Part shown: positions 24,001-39,000 of the stretch, one piece after another
How the letters are laid out: each line of letters starts with the position of its first letter
Position numbering within the stretch: the first letter of the stretch is position 1
Source of the DNA: Panopea generosa
Lineage: Eukaryota > Mollusca > Bivalvia > Adapedonta > Hiatellidae
Assembly (NCBI GenBank): GCA_029582155.1
Contig: CM055897.1
Span: 4,943,001-5,007,000 of the forward strand
DNA length: 64,000 bases
Direction: 5' to 3'
Notes under the pieces: model-generated
The model's input: the letters and a program-made list of their open reading frames with translations, nothing else
What the model was told of the DNA's origin: nothing
The model's database searches: none
Program-made: the position numbers and the translations under genes

Positions 24001-27000
24001 GTTCACAGGAACACCAACACTTTCCATTTTAACTTGAACATTTAATCCAGTAGTTTGTGAATATAGAACTGATTGACCGTCACCTGTTCCAACTATCTGC
24101 TGAATATACGTAACTAGAGTCTCATCCTCTATTGCTTTCTGCATACTTGTGGGAGTTATAATATCTTGTGTAGTTGTATCAGTGAAACTTACAGGAACTG
24201 AATCCGAGGTACCTTTGGTGGAATTTGGCAAACCTATAGCTGGCAATGGAGTGCACAAATGAGGTACATTGAGGGAATTGGCAGGTGTCATTAAAGTGCC
24301 CATTGGGGAAGCCAGTGTCCCAGTAGCAAAAGAATTAGTGGATGAATTCCGGACGTCACTAACTGGAGAAGCCAGAGCCGGAGAACTAACCCTAGTAACA
24401 GAGAAAATCTTTTTGGCAGTAATTTTTGGATTTTCACAGTATTGCGGACTTAAGAGATCAGAGCCTGGTGCGGACAGTTGTAAATGTGTCACACCGGGAC
24501 TGGAAGCTTGCAGAAATTCATCACCCAGAATAGGTGAATCCAATTCCTGTTCTGGACAAGTATAGGGAAGGAAGAGTAACTTTGGCCTATGTATAGTATC
24601 TTCTGATGGAATGTATTCAGTTGTTTCCTCCTGGGAAGATTCTAGATCCATTGCAGCTTCTTCAAGTTTTCTGGCATTTTCTTGATTTTTTATTTCAATC
24701 TGCCGTCGATTTTCTTCAAGCTTATGAGCGATATCACGATTACGATCCAATATTGCAGCAATGTCCTGTTGTAATCGTTTCTGCTGTTCAGCATAATCTT
24801 TTATACCCTAAAGATGGAGAAACAAAAATAGGAAGATATAAGGAATCATCCAAACAAATTATTATAATTATAAATGGTGTTTGTCAATGGTATTATAGAA
24901 TCCAAGTTTGGAAGTATTTAGAGATATATCAAACCTCTATTTTTAGTTACAGTGACTTTGACTGTGACCTGCTTTACATCACATCAATCTGAAGGCTATT
25001 AATAAACTTGTTTTTGTAATAATAATAACAAAACAAAGTGAGATATAAACAATAATCAGAACAGATACAGAACACAAGTTTGAGTGTCATAAACTGCCAT
25101 ATGGGTAAATTGCGGCTCAAGCCAATAGCTCAGTAATCCATTAGCTATTAATTAGATAAAGGTAACACGATATATACCTCATCCCCTCATTCTTCTAATG
25201 GCAGGAGCATAACAAATGGAATGCTATTTGCCAACAATAAAATTGCACTATAAAGAAAACTCTGAGGGTGGCAATCTTCCTTTTTTTACATAATATTATA
25301 CACAATAATTTATTTGCTTTAATTAACAAGTCTTACAGATACTGCTTTGAATAACTCCAACTTACAGATTCCTTTTTGGTGTCTCTGTCTATATCAAGTC
25401 TTGTGAGACTCTCATTGACTTTGAGTGCTAGAGAGAGGGCCATTAGTCCTGCAGTTTTTATCTCATTCTCTTGAAGGTCTAGCCGTACCAATCTGGGACT
25501 GTCAGCTATCACCTCTGCAAGAGCCACCGCACCTGAAACATAAGTGTTTACCAAATATAAATTTATCTGGATATGTAACATCTACAATTTGCAACTACAA
25601 TCTTTAATCTAAACATTAGAACTTACAAGAGAAGTTGACACCTTTACCTTTATATCAAACTGAGCAAGGAAGGGAAATCCCAGTTAACCATAATTTTATG
25701 CTACATGCAAAATATTGATTCTAAAGTTCCTGTAGTTTCAGAGAAGTTTCTTAACTTTGTCTATTAAAAGGTTTGATGCCCTATCATTTCTAGATTCAGA
25801 GAAGATTTCTAAGGTTTCTTTGAATAAACTAATGTAAAATATATGTAAAAGTTTGAACCTTGGAGGAAGGACCAATATGATCCCAGGATCATGATTGGAA
25901 CAAACTTGACAGGGGAATATAACCATATGTTACATGTAAATAATGAAAGGTAAAGAACATTTAGTATTTTACTACTTCTTTTAGTTTTAAAAGAAGATTT
26001 TTAAAATTGTTCTATTAAACAAAAGGCCCAAGAGGGCCTGAGGACGCTCTACTGACTCATAGTGGCCATAGCACTTTTGAAATTCTACAATGCAATAGAA
26101 ACATCGGGGCGGGGTCATTTTTAACTCTAGGGACATCATTTGAACAAATCTTACAGAACTATAGTTGGTCATCATTACTACATAAACATTTTGAAAATCT
26201 CATGGACCGTTCATGAGAAGAAGATTTTTTAAGTTTTGGACTATTTTTAGTAATAATGGCCATCTTGAATTTCAGATAGAATCTTTTGTATAGTCTCCTA
26301 TGCAATAGAAACATCCATGTGAAGTTTCAGTTTAATTGGTCTAGTGGTTTCAGAATAAATGAAAAAAAAAAGAGAATTTTCTGTTTTCCCACAGTATCCC
26401 TATGTAAAATTCTAAGTCCCCTTACAGGGCCCCTATATATTTTAGCCCCTAAATTCTTATCTGCAATCAAACCCCTACACTTGGGGATAATTTATATCAA
26501 ATATGTACAAATATGACATACCGGTTCTTAAGCAAACAATTTTACTAATTCTGAATTTGTACCCTTTTGGGGCCCCTCATGACCCCTTAAGACATAGGAA
26601 CCCAGTCATCTTAACCTCCTTTACCTTACAATGCTTCTGTGAAGATATAGGCAAAATTATTTCCATTTAAAAATAGAAAAGAAAAAAATATTATAATGAC
26701 ATGTGTCCCCTAATTGAACCCTCGGGGCGGGGTATATTTAATCCTAGGGACAGCATTTGAACAAATCTAACAAAACTATAGTTGGCCATCATTACTACAT
26801 AAACATTTTGAAAATCTGTTGGGCCGTTCATGAGAAAAAGATTTTTTAAGTTTTGGACTATCTTTAGTAAAAGCGGCTATCTTGAATTTCAGATTGAAAA
26901 AAAAAATCTTCTGTATAGTCTCATATGCAATAGAAACACCCATGTGAAGTTTCAGTTAAATTGGCCTAGTCGTTTCAGAGAAAGTGCTGCTAACAGACGA

Positions 27001-30000
27001 CAGACGACGGACGACACAACGCGCCATCGCATTAGCACTTCTGGCCTTTGGCCAGTAGAGCTAAAAATTGATAACCTGATATGATCCAGGCTCATTGTTT
27101 TAACAAACTTAGTATAAGGACCATGGGCACTTTCTAAAATATCTAAACCTGAACACTAGTAGTCTCACATTTTTGTAATGCCAGTCGTCAATGCCACACG
27201 ACAAACACAACACATAACCAGTGATCTGTGCATTCAGCACGGTTAAACATGTTTATCTTCTTTAAAAATGCAAATGGTGAGCTAACGAACGAAAAGTAAA
27301 CAGAAATCAGTCTACTCGGCATTGTCCCTCCACTTTCAATAAAATAATTAAACTAAAGAAGATAATAATTGTTACAAGTTGATACATAGCATCAAATTAT
27401 TTTAAAGGAAAAATAAATAGGCCTCACCTTCACATGTGACCTTGGTAGAAGACAAGCCAAGCTTAAGCAGAGACCTCGTTTTGAGCAGGCCATCCTTCAG
27501 TATATGGATACCCTCATTAGTAATAGGGTTACGTCCCAGGTTTAATGTCTCTAGATTCTCTGAGTAAGTCTGTGGTAAAGGGATGAGATAATGATGCTAA
27601 ACTTGATGGTGTACTGTTTCATGTAAATCACATTTTAGACATGATAGGTTATTATTTTTATATATCAGTGATGTCTAGACATGATGCTGGCTAGATGTGA
27701 TAATAACATATTTTAGACACTATACCGTCTAGACTATTTGACATGATGATAACTAATTTTAGACACAAGACTGTCTAGACATGAGGATAACACATTTTAG
27801 TTACAATACTGTCTAGACATAAATATTACATTTAGACAGAGGACTGTCAAGACATGAGGATAACACATTTTAGACACAAGACTGTCTAGACATGAGGATA
27901 ACACATTTTAGACACAGGAATGTCTAGACATGAGGAAAACACATTTTACACACAAAACTGTCTATACATAAGGAAAACACATTTAACACACAAAACTGTC
28001 TAGATATGAGGAAAACACATTTTAGACAAAGGACTGTCTAGACATGAGGAAAACACATTTTACACACAAAACTATCTATACATGAGGAAAACACATTTTA
28101 GACACAAAACTGTCTAGACATGAGGAAAACACATTTTACACACAATACTATCTTGCCATACTGTTAACACATTTTAAACACAGGACTGTCTATACATGAG
28201 TAAAACACGTTTTAGACACAAAACTGTCTGGACATGAGGAAAACACATTTTACACACAATACTATCTTGCCATACTGTTTTAAGCACATGACTGTCTGGA
28301 TATGAGGAATCGCATTTTAGACACAATACTATTTTTTAGTACTGATACCACATTTTTAATATGACTGTCCAGACATGAAGATAACACACTTTAAACAGTG
28401 TCTGGACATGAAGAGGATTTTAGATACTATCATAGTATTAATAGATTTTAAATACAATACCAGCTTGACAAAATGTGAACATATTTTAGACACAATACCA
28501 TCTTGACACAGGGCTATCCAGACATAGTAAAACACATACATTTTAAGACTCAATAATGTAAGTCATGCAATTTAGACAAGTGACTTTTAGAGATATTTCA
28601 CTCTGTATAAACACTTGCATGCAATCAGCCATCTGTTACATTAAAAAGCATTACAAAAGTATTATCTTGATTATGGTCATGAAAATGACTAAATATACTA
28701 ACAAGGGCTTTGTTGATGGCAGACATGCCTTGGAATGTTATCTGATTGTTCCACAACACGAGGGTCAGCAGTCCTGTATTTAAAGTCTGCTCTGACAGAC
28801 CTGTACATACATGGCCAAGACCCACATCCTGAAATATACAGTTATATAGTCTTGGTTGTCTTATCACACAAAATCTTTCATCAACATTTAGATAAGCTCC
28901 AAGGCTGTATTGTCACAAACAGGATTATGTAACAAAATAAGTTTGTTTATGTGGTCTGAATTCTCAGTGTCAGTTAATAACCACGTGTGTAAATTGTATA
29001 GACGGATATCGGTCAAGTAGCGTAGGTTTGTTAACCTTATTGCTAGATAAATAGGGATAACACATTTTAATGATAATTTTACATATTCATTTTTGGGTTA
29101 AAGAATATTAGTCATTTTGATGTTTATTTCATAAATGTCCATTGAGTAATGAGTATTTTAGAAAAAGAGAAAAGGGGTTTATTATTTATTGTAAAACTAA
29201 TCATATTTTACCATTAGCCTTTTTGTACGTTTGTATCGTTGGATATCGTATGAGAAGTTAATTACATGATTTTCTCGACATAAACCTGTGGTACATGGCT
29301 ATATTGTATAAATAGATGGGTAGAAACCTTAATCTCTTGTCAGTTTGCAAATTCCAACATTGTGAAGCCTTGGGACAGAGTATAAAGGATTTTCACCTTT
29401 AATTTCAGTGTGGACATTAAATTAATCTTTTCTGTTTAATGCTTTTATATTTTTTTTTTTTTTAAACTGGATTTGTTACATTTATAATACTATTAATAGA
29501 GAATTCCATATGAAACTCCCTTTATGTTTGTCAGAATGCATCATTGTTACAATCAAAATACAATGAGTATAGATAGACTATATTGTCTATATTGCTCTTA
29601 GCAACTAAAGAAAAATCACCATCAATGACGATGATGATTATGACGAGAACTGACCTGTAAGTGATTATTCCTGAGATCAAGCAATTCCAGCTTGTGATTA
29701 TACTTGAGGAGGTTTCCGATCTGTACTCCGTCCATCGGGAAGAACTTGTTGTCACCTATAAACAGTTCCTTCAATATCTCATTCATCTTCAGCGCAGCCA
29801 CTTAAATGGAATAAAGAAAGGGTTACTTCCCAAAAACAATAATACAGACTTATTCAGCATCATTTTCAGGATAGGTCCTTTAAAGATAAAAGATGTTTTT
29901 AAGATTCTCCAGTTTTGTAGGATCAAAAAATTAAAACATCAATTTAACGAAGTGTGAATGAGGATGAAATTGATCTCTATAACGAATTCAAATAGTCATG

Positions 30001-33000
30001 CATATAAAACATTTCACTTCACCTTACAAATCTTATTAATGTAATACTTATTATTGAGTGCTTAATTGTTATCTGGTGTGCACAGTTTCCCAGTTAGTTT
30101 TACAGTGTAATAGCTGCGTTGCCAGTAAGCTAAGTTGGTAGCATGCCTGTCTTTCAATCCAGGCGTCTAAGTTTGAATCCCTGTTTGGGTCATAGTGTTC
30201 GTGATGATTGATATATATATGATATTGCATCTCAATGTCATTTGTCTCATACCGATGATTCAAGTGGGAAAGTTATCAATCATTTGCGGAGATGGGTGTG
30301 CTTGAGTACAGGTTTACCACCCAGGACCACAGGAAAAAATGGTTACATTAACTGATTGTCTGTTAGCTCTTTATGGCACAAAATTATGCTAAACAATCAA
30401 ACAAACAAAACAAACCCAGCATAATAAAATAATATCATATTTTTCTAGAGTAGTATAACTTAGTGACCATATTTAGCAAGTAAACTAACTTACATATACA
30501 TATGTTGCTGGTCACCTATACATATGTTGTTGGCCTTATTCTAGTACTGTGAAATCACTTATTTTCGTGGGTATTAAATTTCGTGGTTTCCACTTTAAAG
30601 ACATATTCGTGGGGTCTTAAATTCGTTGAAAACAAATTTTTAAAAAAAACAAAAAGTCAAAAAAATAAAGTTGACACTTTCGGCATCGCATAGTGCAATC
30701 CAGTAATTAACCTCTGCTTTAATGCACACAACACTCGTCAGGTTTTATCGCACCCCGCTGTGCCAATAAGAGTTGACACATGCCAGTTAGTACCCTAATA
30801 TACAAGTACGATATTGAACTAATTGTTATGCAAACCATAGGAGAGGAAAGGAGAAGTACGAGATCTAATCCAGAAAGGGTTTCAGAAGTCAGGCCTACAG
30901 TAAATAACAACAGTACGTGCCACATCACGTGACTGTGATGATAAACAGTAAATGAATGTGCTACGACTTTTAAGAGATTTGTTTGTTTATTAAAAATGAT
31001 CATAAAGAGAAACAATATAAACTTGTGTTTTAGTTTTCTTTGTACGCACCCATACTGTCCCTTTACAATTTTTTACAATGTTTACCGTAGGTTTATACGT
31101 CACATTGTTTGAAACTGTTTCAACTCAATAGCAATTAGTTACAAGGTGACGGTCTATTTTTAGTACCTCTGATATTTGACTGAAGTATACACGCGTAGTG
31201 GGGTAAATTACAACACACCTCGCTACACACACACACGTCTATCAGCGGATGGACGTAGAATTAAAGATGATATGAGTATAAAATATCTTACACGTTTACA
31301 AAAGTATCAATGTAAATAGTGATGCGATATGACGCATGCATGTAGGCATATGAACACAGAGGTAATTTATATGTTGACAACATTACATAGCGTAAACTAA
31401 GTTCGTGGGTATTTGATTTCGGTGTCTAGGCTCCCCACAAAATCCACGAAAATTAGTACCCAACAAAAATTAATGATTTCACAGTAATTTACAGAATTGA
31501 TGCAATACTTTATTAATTTTTTAAAAGAAGCATCAGTGTGTGTATATTATGCTTATATTTCATTTTATATTATTTGTTAGTCACGAGTTATTGCTAAAGA
31601 ATAAGTTACCTTGATTTTCATTTCATCAAAATTCATCAAAAGGGTGTATCATCGTACCACTGGATTCAGATTCATTGTGATCTTGCATGGACCACGCTAT
31701 TTCATTATTTTGTTCAGGGACATATTTTAAGGGATTTAATTTCATTGAAAACTTTTTTAATAGTTATATTTCGAACTTTTGACTCTTTCAATTCCTAGTA
31801 TTTTGATCTCAACAAAATTATTCATTTGTTGAGATATTATTGAGAACTTGTTTTCTGTTTTGAAAGTGAATTAACTTAAAGTTCCATTTTGACTGTTTAT
31901 GTAAAGTCAACACCAGATTTCTTTAAATCTAAAACAAACTATTCTAAGTATGTCATTAGATTTTCTCAATTTCTAAATTAAAATGATTTCTGTCACTGTC
32001 CAGAGTGTTACATGTTTCAGGAAGCTGTTTAAAACATGTCGTCACAAGCTGTGAAAGCTCTGCAAATTGAAGTTTACGATGTGTGTCAAAAAGGGAGGCG
32101 GCACCTTTGAGGATATATAAAATGGTAATTTAAATACTCCAAGGACAATGTCAAGATAATAAACTTGCACAGACTTGCTTATTAGGGAAGAAAGGTGGAG
32201 CAAACAATGGGCCGTGAAGAGTAATGTGTTCATAAAGTTTCAGTATTCTGAAGTTCAGCTGGAGAGAAAATATAGCTTGTGCATATGCAGATATACACAA
32301 ATATAATGTTAAAGGCTACCATGACAACACAGTTAAAGAGAATGCAAAGATCAGCATGTGATACAGTTACAAAGTTGTTATCTTGCATGAATAAATACCA
32401 AAATATGTTTTTCTGCTGTATTAGAAAAATTGGCTCATTGACAAAAACTATACGTTTCCCATACCTAATATAATGAGAGCCCTGCCAGCCAGGTTGGCAT
32501 TCTGGAGTTGCAGCGTGGTTAGATAACAACCCATACGGAGTGCACGTCCCATGATCGGTATGACCCGCTCGTTCATATCACAGTTTCGGGCATCAACGTT
32601 AGTAAGGCAAGGTGTCTTAAAAAAAAAAAAGAAGACATTTATAACATAAAATAAACAAGAGAATATCAGTGAACCGATGGATGCTCCCCAAGTGAGTGTT
32701 TGACTCTGTACCATATTCCCTTAGTACTGATGGCTACTTGGTTAAAAAATACCAAACTGCATAGCAAGAACAATATGTTGCTCTAAACTTGACAGAACTC
32801 ATTCGCAAATCAATGAACAGGAACAAAATGACAATATGCGCAGATCCTAGCTAGTTCTACAAAATTAAAACAAGAGGTTGTAACGAAATAGCATCATGAA
32901 GACAATATGCACATCTCTACTTGGTAATCATGCATCCTAGCAAGTTTCACAAAATTCCACATGTTGTAGAGAAATAGAGCAGAGAAGAGTTTGGTCACAG

Positions 33001-36000
33001 ACAGAATGAAAGGGCCATAACTCCGCGAAAATCATTGAACCGGAACACAAAGGCAAAATGTGCATCGCCACTTGGTAGTGATGCATCCTAGCAAGTTTCA
33101 TAAAATTCAAACATGGGGTTGTAGAGAAATAGCATGGACAAGAATTTGGTCACAAACAGAATCAAAGGGCCATAACTCCTTGAAAAATCATTGAACCGAA
33201 CACAAAGACAATATGCGCATCTGCACTTGGTAATGATGCATCCTAGCAAGTTTCATAAAATTCCAACATTGGGTTGTAGAGAAATAGCGCAGACAAAAAT
33301 TTGATCACAGACAGAATCAAAGGGCCATAACTCTGTAAAAAATCATCGAACCCGAAAACAAAGACAATATGCATATCTGCACTTGGTAATGATGCATCCT
33401 AGCAAGTTTCATAAAATTCCAACATTGGGTTGTAGAGAAATAGCGCGGACAAGAATTTGCTCACAGACAGAATCAAACGGTCATAACTCCTTGAAAAATC
33501 ATCAAACTGGAAAACAAAGACAATATGCACATCTGCACTTGATAATGATGCATCCTAGCAAGTTTCATGAAGTTCCAAGCAGAGGTTGTAGAGAAATAGC
33601 CAGGACAAGAATTTTGGGACACACAGACGAAGCGGCGACTATATACTTCACCCCTTTGGGGGAGCATAATAAATTTCATATATATATTGGGTACTGTGGT
33701 TTTGTTTCATGTAACAAGAGACCCAAGAGGGTATGAGGACACTCTACTGGCTGATAGAAGCCTTAGTATTATTATGGACCATCAAATAAGACCTGCTGGC
33801 CTTTGGCAAATAGATAAATATCAATGTTCATCACAAAATTATATTTTTATAGCTATGCTGTTTATACATTTATAATTATGTAGCTTATAGTTTTATATAT
33901 ATATGGTGTAAGTTAAGTATTACATAGCATTGTATCAATTGAATAATATTTTGTAAATAAATCAATTCATTGGTGTCAGCAATATAAGCAATGGCGACAC
34001 AATAAAGTGCTTATCTAAAAATGATGGTCACGTTTCTTAAACATAATAATACAACATACAATATACCAATAAATAAGACTCACCTTCCTGACCAGCCTTG
34101 AGCAGTACTGCCAACCTCGTGGCCCAATACCTTTATTGAAGGAAATGTTAAGTTTACACGCCGACTCATAGTACTCCAGCATCTCAAACATGGCTACTGC
34201 CATCTGAAATCAGTACAAGCATGATTACATGAGGTTATTACCAAACATGGCTACAGCCATCTGGAATCAGTATAAGCATGTTTACATGAGAATATTACCA
34301 AACATGGTTACAACCATCTGAAATCAGTACAAGCATGTTTACTTGAGGTCATTACCAAACATGGCTACAGCCATCTGGAATCAGTACAAGCAGGTTTACA
34401 TGAGGTTATTACCATATATGGCTACAGCCATCTGGAATCAGTACAAGCATGTTTACATGAGTATTACCAAACATGGCTACAGCCATCTATCAGTACAAGC
34501 ATGTTTACATGAGGTTATTACCAAACATGGCTACAGCCATCTGGAATCATTACAAGCATGATTACAATAGGTTATTACCAAACATGGCTACAGCCATCTG
34601 GAATCAGTACAAGTATGTTAACATGAGGTTATTACCAAACATCGCTACAGCCATCTGGAATCAGTACAAGCATTTTTACATGTGATTATTATCAAACATG
34701 ACTACAGCCATCTGGAATCAGTACAAGCATGTTAACATGAGGTCATTACCATACATGGCTACAGCCATCTGGAATCAGTACAAGCATGTTTACATGAAGT
34801 TATTACCAAACATGGCTACAGCCATCTGGAATCAGTACAAGCATGTTTACATGAAGTTATTACCAAACATGGCTTCAGCCATCTGGAATCAGTACAAGCA
34901 TCTTTACATGAGGTCATTACCATACATTGCTACAACCATCTGGAATCAGTACAAGCATGTTTACATGAGGTTATTACCATACATGGCTACAACCATCTGT
35001 TATCAGTACAAGCCTGTTTACATGAGGTTAATACCATACATGGTTACAGCCATCTGGAATCAGTACAAGCATGATTACATGAGGTTATTAGCGCAAGATT
35101 AGTGTTAACTCTGTTTTCAATAAAAATGTCATGTGATAGTGAAATTTCCCCATCTCTAACAGCAACAAAGTCATAAATAAGCATTATGAAAGCCTGTAAC
35201 TGCTTTTGTAACACATAAATTCCTAATATTTCAATTAATTTAAATTAAGTACATGTACAGTCAAACCTGTACTAACGGTCACGTGTTATAAGCAGCCACC
35301 TGCCTTAAGCGGCCAGTTTCAGGCCCTCCCGTCGAAATTTACTATATAATTTAACTGCAATAGGCAGTCACCTGGTCGACAAGGCCAGCGGCCAACATTT
35401 TTGGTCCCAAATGCATTAAAAACCTCTTAAAACGGCCACCAAATGAACAAATTTTACCGTAAAATATCGATTTTGACATATAAAAATTTCATTACGGCCA
35501 CAGAATTAATATTTAATTAAAGTACAAAAAAACAAATAAATCAAATAATTATAATAAATCTTTAATTTAAAATAAGTTTCTTTCAGTTTAAACTTTCTTA
35601 ATTGGCCGTAAACAAACCAAACAAAACTGTTATTGTGTTCTACATAATCGCCATTTTTCCGACTCAAACCAAACAAAGCTGTTATTGTGTTCTACATAAT
35701 CGCAATTTTTCCGACTCAAACACAAGTGCAGTGCGTGATAATTTTCACATCTCTATTTTTAGCTTGCGTAATTGGTAAAATAGACAGATCAAAGTGTTTT
35801 GTGTAAACACGTTAACTGTGAAAAAGTCGGCATATAAAAAGATTAAAGAAGCTAACGTTTTTGAGACGATAATTAGAATGGCAGTTTGTTCGTGCTTTTA
35901 ACGAACGATAAGGAATTAACTCATTAAGTTCACACTTGTAAAAAGCGTTAATTGTGGAAAAAATATAAAATTTGGAAATGATTTATTGTGACTTAAATCA

Positions 36001-39000
36001 TAAATGTTTTGATTGTCAGCGTGTTAACAATGCCACCAAAACGGAAGTGTTTGACTTTGGATGAACGTGTTGAGAATGTGAAATTGTGCCAATATACAAA
36101 AATACTTTGCTAATCTGGGTGAAAATTGATGTCACTGTAGTAGGCAGCCACCTGTCTTAAGCGGCCAATTTGGCCCTTTCCCTTGGTAGGCTGCTTAAGA
36201 CAGGTTTGACTGTAGTTACAGTTCTGGCTCAATAATTTCTTTCGGCCATTTTTCAGCTAAAATAATTGTGCAACACAGCAGAGTTATGGTCCTCAATTTA
36301 ATAAATAATTTTACATTGTTGACACTCTTGCACCTCTCATTTTGATCTTTATCAAACATAATCAGAGTATTATAAGGTTGTAAAAAAGTTTTGAAAACCA
36401 GCCATTTCTTTAAAACAAAGTCATAAAAAAGGATGAAAAAAAATAAGACAAGAAATTTCTAATTTCTTAAAGTATCCCTATGCAAACCTCAAAGTCCCTT
36501 TAAGGGCCCCTATACATACTAGCCCCTCGACTTGTACAAACTTCAAACACTACTCATAGTAACAATTTATATACAAATATGAATTTGACAAACCAGTTGT
36601 TGAGAAGATTTTGAATAACTTGAAAAGATGACACTAGAAGCTTCCAAGCTTGGAGAATAACATTGAGGGGATAGTTCTAGGTCTGTTCAGCCTGGCATCA
36701 GTATAATGTGACAGGGTAGGAAATCATACCATGTGCCTGTGGCATGATACTCCAGTGTGGCAGTATAATGTGACAGGGTAGGAAATCATACCATGTGTCT
36801 GTGGCATGATACTCCAGTGTGGCAGTATAATGTGACAGGGTAGGAAATCATACCATGTGTCTGTGGCATGATACTCCAGTGTGGCAGTATAATGTGACAG
36901 GGTAGGAAATCATACCATGTGTCTGCGGCATGATACTCCAGTGTGGCAGTATAATGTGACAGGGTAGGAAATCATACCATGTGTCTGTGGCATGATACTC
37001 CAGTGTGGCAGTATAATGTGACAGGGTAGGAAATCATACCATGTGTCTGTGGCATGATACTCCAGTGTGGCAGTATAATGTGACAGGGTAGGAAATCATA
37101 CCATGTGTCTGTGGCATGATACTCCAGTGTGGCAGCACTCAGATTACTGTCTTGAGAAGACATCATCACGATATTGTTGAAAAATTGTTGAAAGCAATGC
37201 TAAACACACCATATCACAGCAAATGAAACATTATAAAAGATATATGTTTGTTATACACACTTCATCATCTAGATGTGTTGCCTCGAGATCCACACAACGG
37301 AATCTGACAAGTCTGAAGATCTCTTCCAAACTTTCACACTGCTTCATGTCCAGACGTTCTCCCTTTAAACTCAGGATTTCATATCTTTCACCAACATTTT
37401 CTATGCACTGAAAAAGGAGAGATTAAGGAAAATATTTATGAATATTTACAGATTTCAGATATTATTATTTATTTCATTACAAAACTCCAAGTGAAACAGT
37501 AAGTTAAGCAGACTGATGTACATTATCAATGCCATATGAACTATCTCACAAATGGCTGCACATATTATAAGGCTGATAAAAATCAGAGAGATTCTTCTGC
37601 GTTTCACACTACATGTATTAATACAAATTTTAAAACAAAAACAAACACAATGAACATGCGTTTCAGATTAGAATGCTAAGCAAAGCAGACACCATCCTGA
37701 TATGACTGAAAAATTGTTGATTGAATTGACTGAATATTAAGCGTCATTTTTTTTGCCATCGAGGACTAACAGACAATCAGTTAACCTTACCACTGTTTCC
37801 TAGGATCCCGAAAGATTAACCAGTAATCGAGCACACCCCATCTCAGCAAGTAACTGATAATTTCTCACTTGAATCAGCAGTGAGAGACGATTGATAATGA
37901 GACACAATGTCATATATCAACCACCACGAAGACTGTGGCCGAGCGGGGATTCGAAAAATTGTTGAAAGTGGTTTTTGTTTTCAATACAAATTTTAACTTT
38001 ATTTTAATTGACACTTTAATTGTTTAGAACAGAAAATGAGGTTAATTATAATGAATATTTATACATGACCACAATGATGAGCAAGTTCAACTACTGATCT
38101 TGATTCCCTTAAAACTTTACCTGTAGCTGATTAAGAACTTTACTTAATGGCCTCGTCCCGTGTTTTTCACAACTCTTTTTGTAAGCTTTCAATAAATCTT
38201 CTGTTCTCCATTTAGGTACTGCAAAAAAGGAACATTAAAAGATGAGTGGGTGACATATATACAACAACAAACACACCAGGTGGTGCCATCCCACACTGAG
38301 TCACATCATACACATGAAATCTGATCAATACTGAATAAGGGAGTTCAGAATTGATGTTGTTTAAGATTTTTTTGTAAATGTAGAAGGTTCAAGTATCAGC
38401 AGTATTATTGCACTGAAGCTGTCACAAACCAAATCTCAATGTGCACCATCCAAAAAGCATTGTCATGAAGTTTTTGGTAAATAATACCCTATAAAATTCA
38501 ATGCAAATTTCTAAGCCCCATTGGCTGCCATCTTGAATATTTTACAAAGACAGGAAACACAAATGTACTTAGTTGATCCAGGGATCATATCTGCATCAGG
38601 GCAGCTCAGTTATCTTGAATGTTTTACCAAGACAGAAAGAAAAGACAAACTGATCACAGAGATTTCATCTGAAATTTTCTCAATTTTATTTTATTTTAGT
38701 AATCATGGTAATACTTGATTTAGAGTGGCTACATTAAACACAAATCAGAAAGAGTGTCTTCCAAAGACAAGAAAATATCGGTGGAACCAATGGATGCTCC
38801 CCAAGTGAGTGTTTGTCTCTGCACGGGCTACTTGGTTGAAGAATAGCAAACTGTATAGCAGGAACAATATGTGGCTCTGTACTTCACAGAACTAATTCGC
38901 AAATCATTTAACCAGACCAAAATGACGATATCAGCAGATCCTAGCTAGTTTTACAGAATTGAAACCAGAGGTTGAAAGGAAAAAGTGTCAGGGATGACAG

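Noticed and set aside
23039-24565. Several plus-strand frames of 60-98 codons
   Set aside because: Shadows of PPP1R37 exon 10 on the opposite strand.
33383-33736. 117-codon plus-strand frame with repeated MMHPSKFHK
   Set aside because: Read-through of the ~155-bp tandem array.
34343-35102. 134-codon plus-strand frame of repeated MATAIWNQYKHVY
   Set aside because: It results from the 57-bp array (divisible by 3) and is antisense to the PPP1R37 acceptor copies.
36972-37169. Minus-strand frame with repeated HTGVSCHRHMV
   Set aside because: By-product of the 62-bp tandem array.
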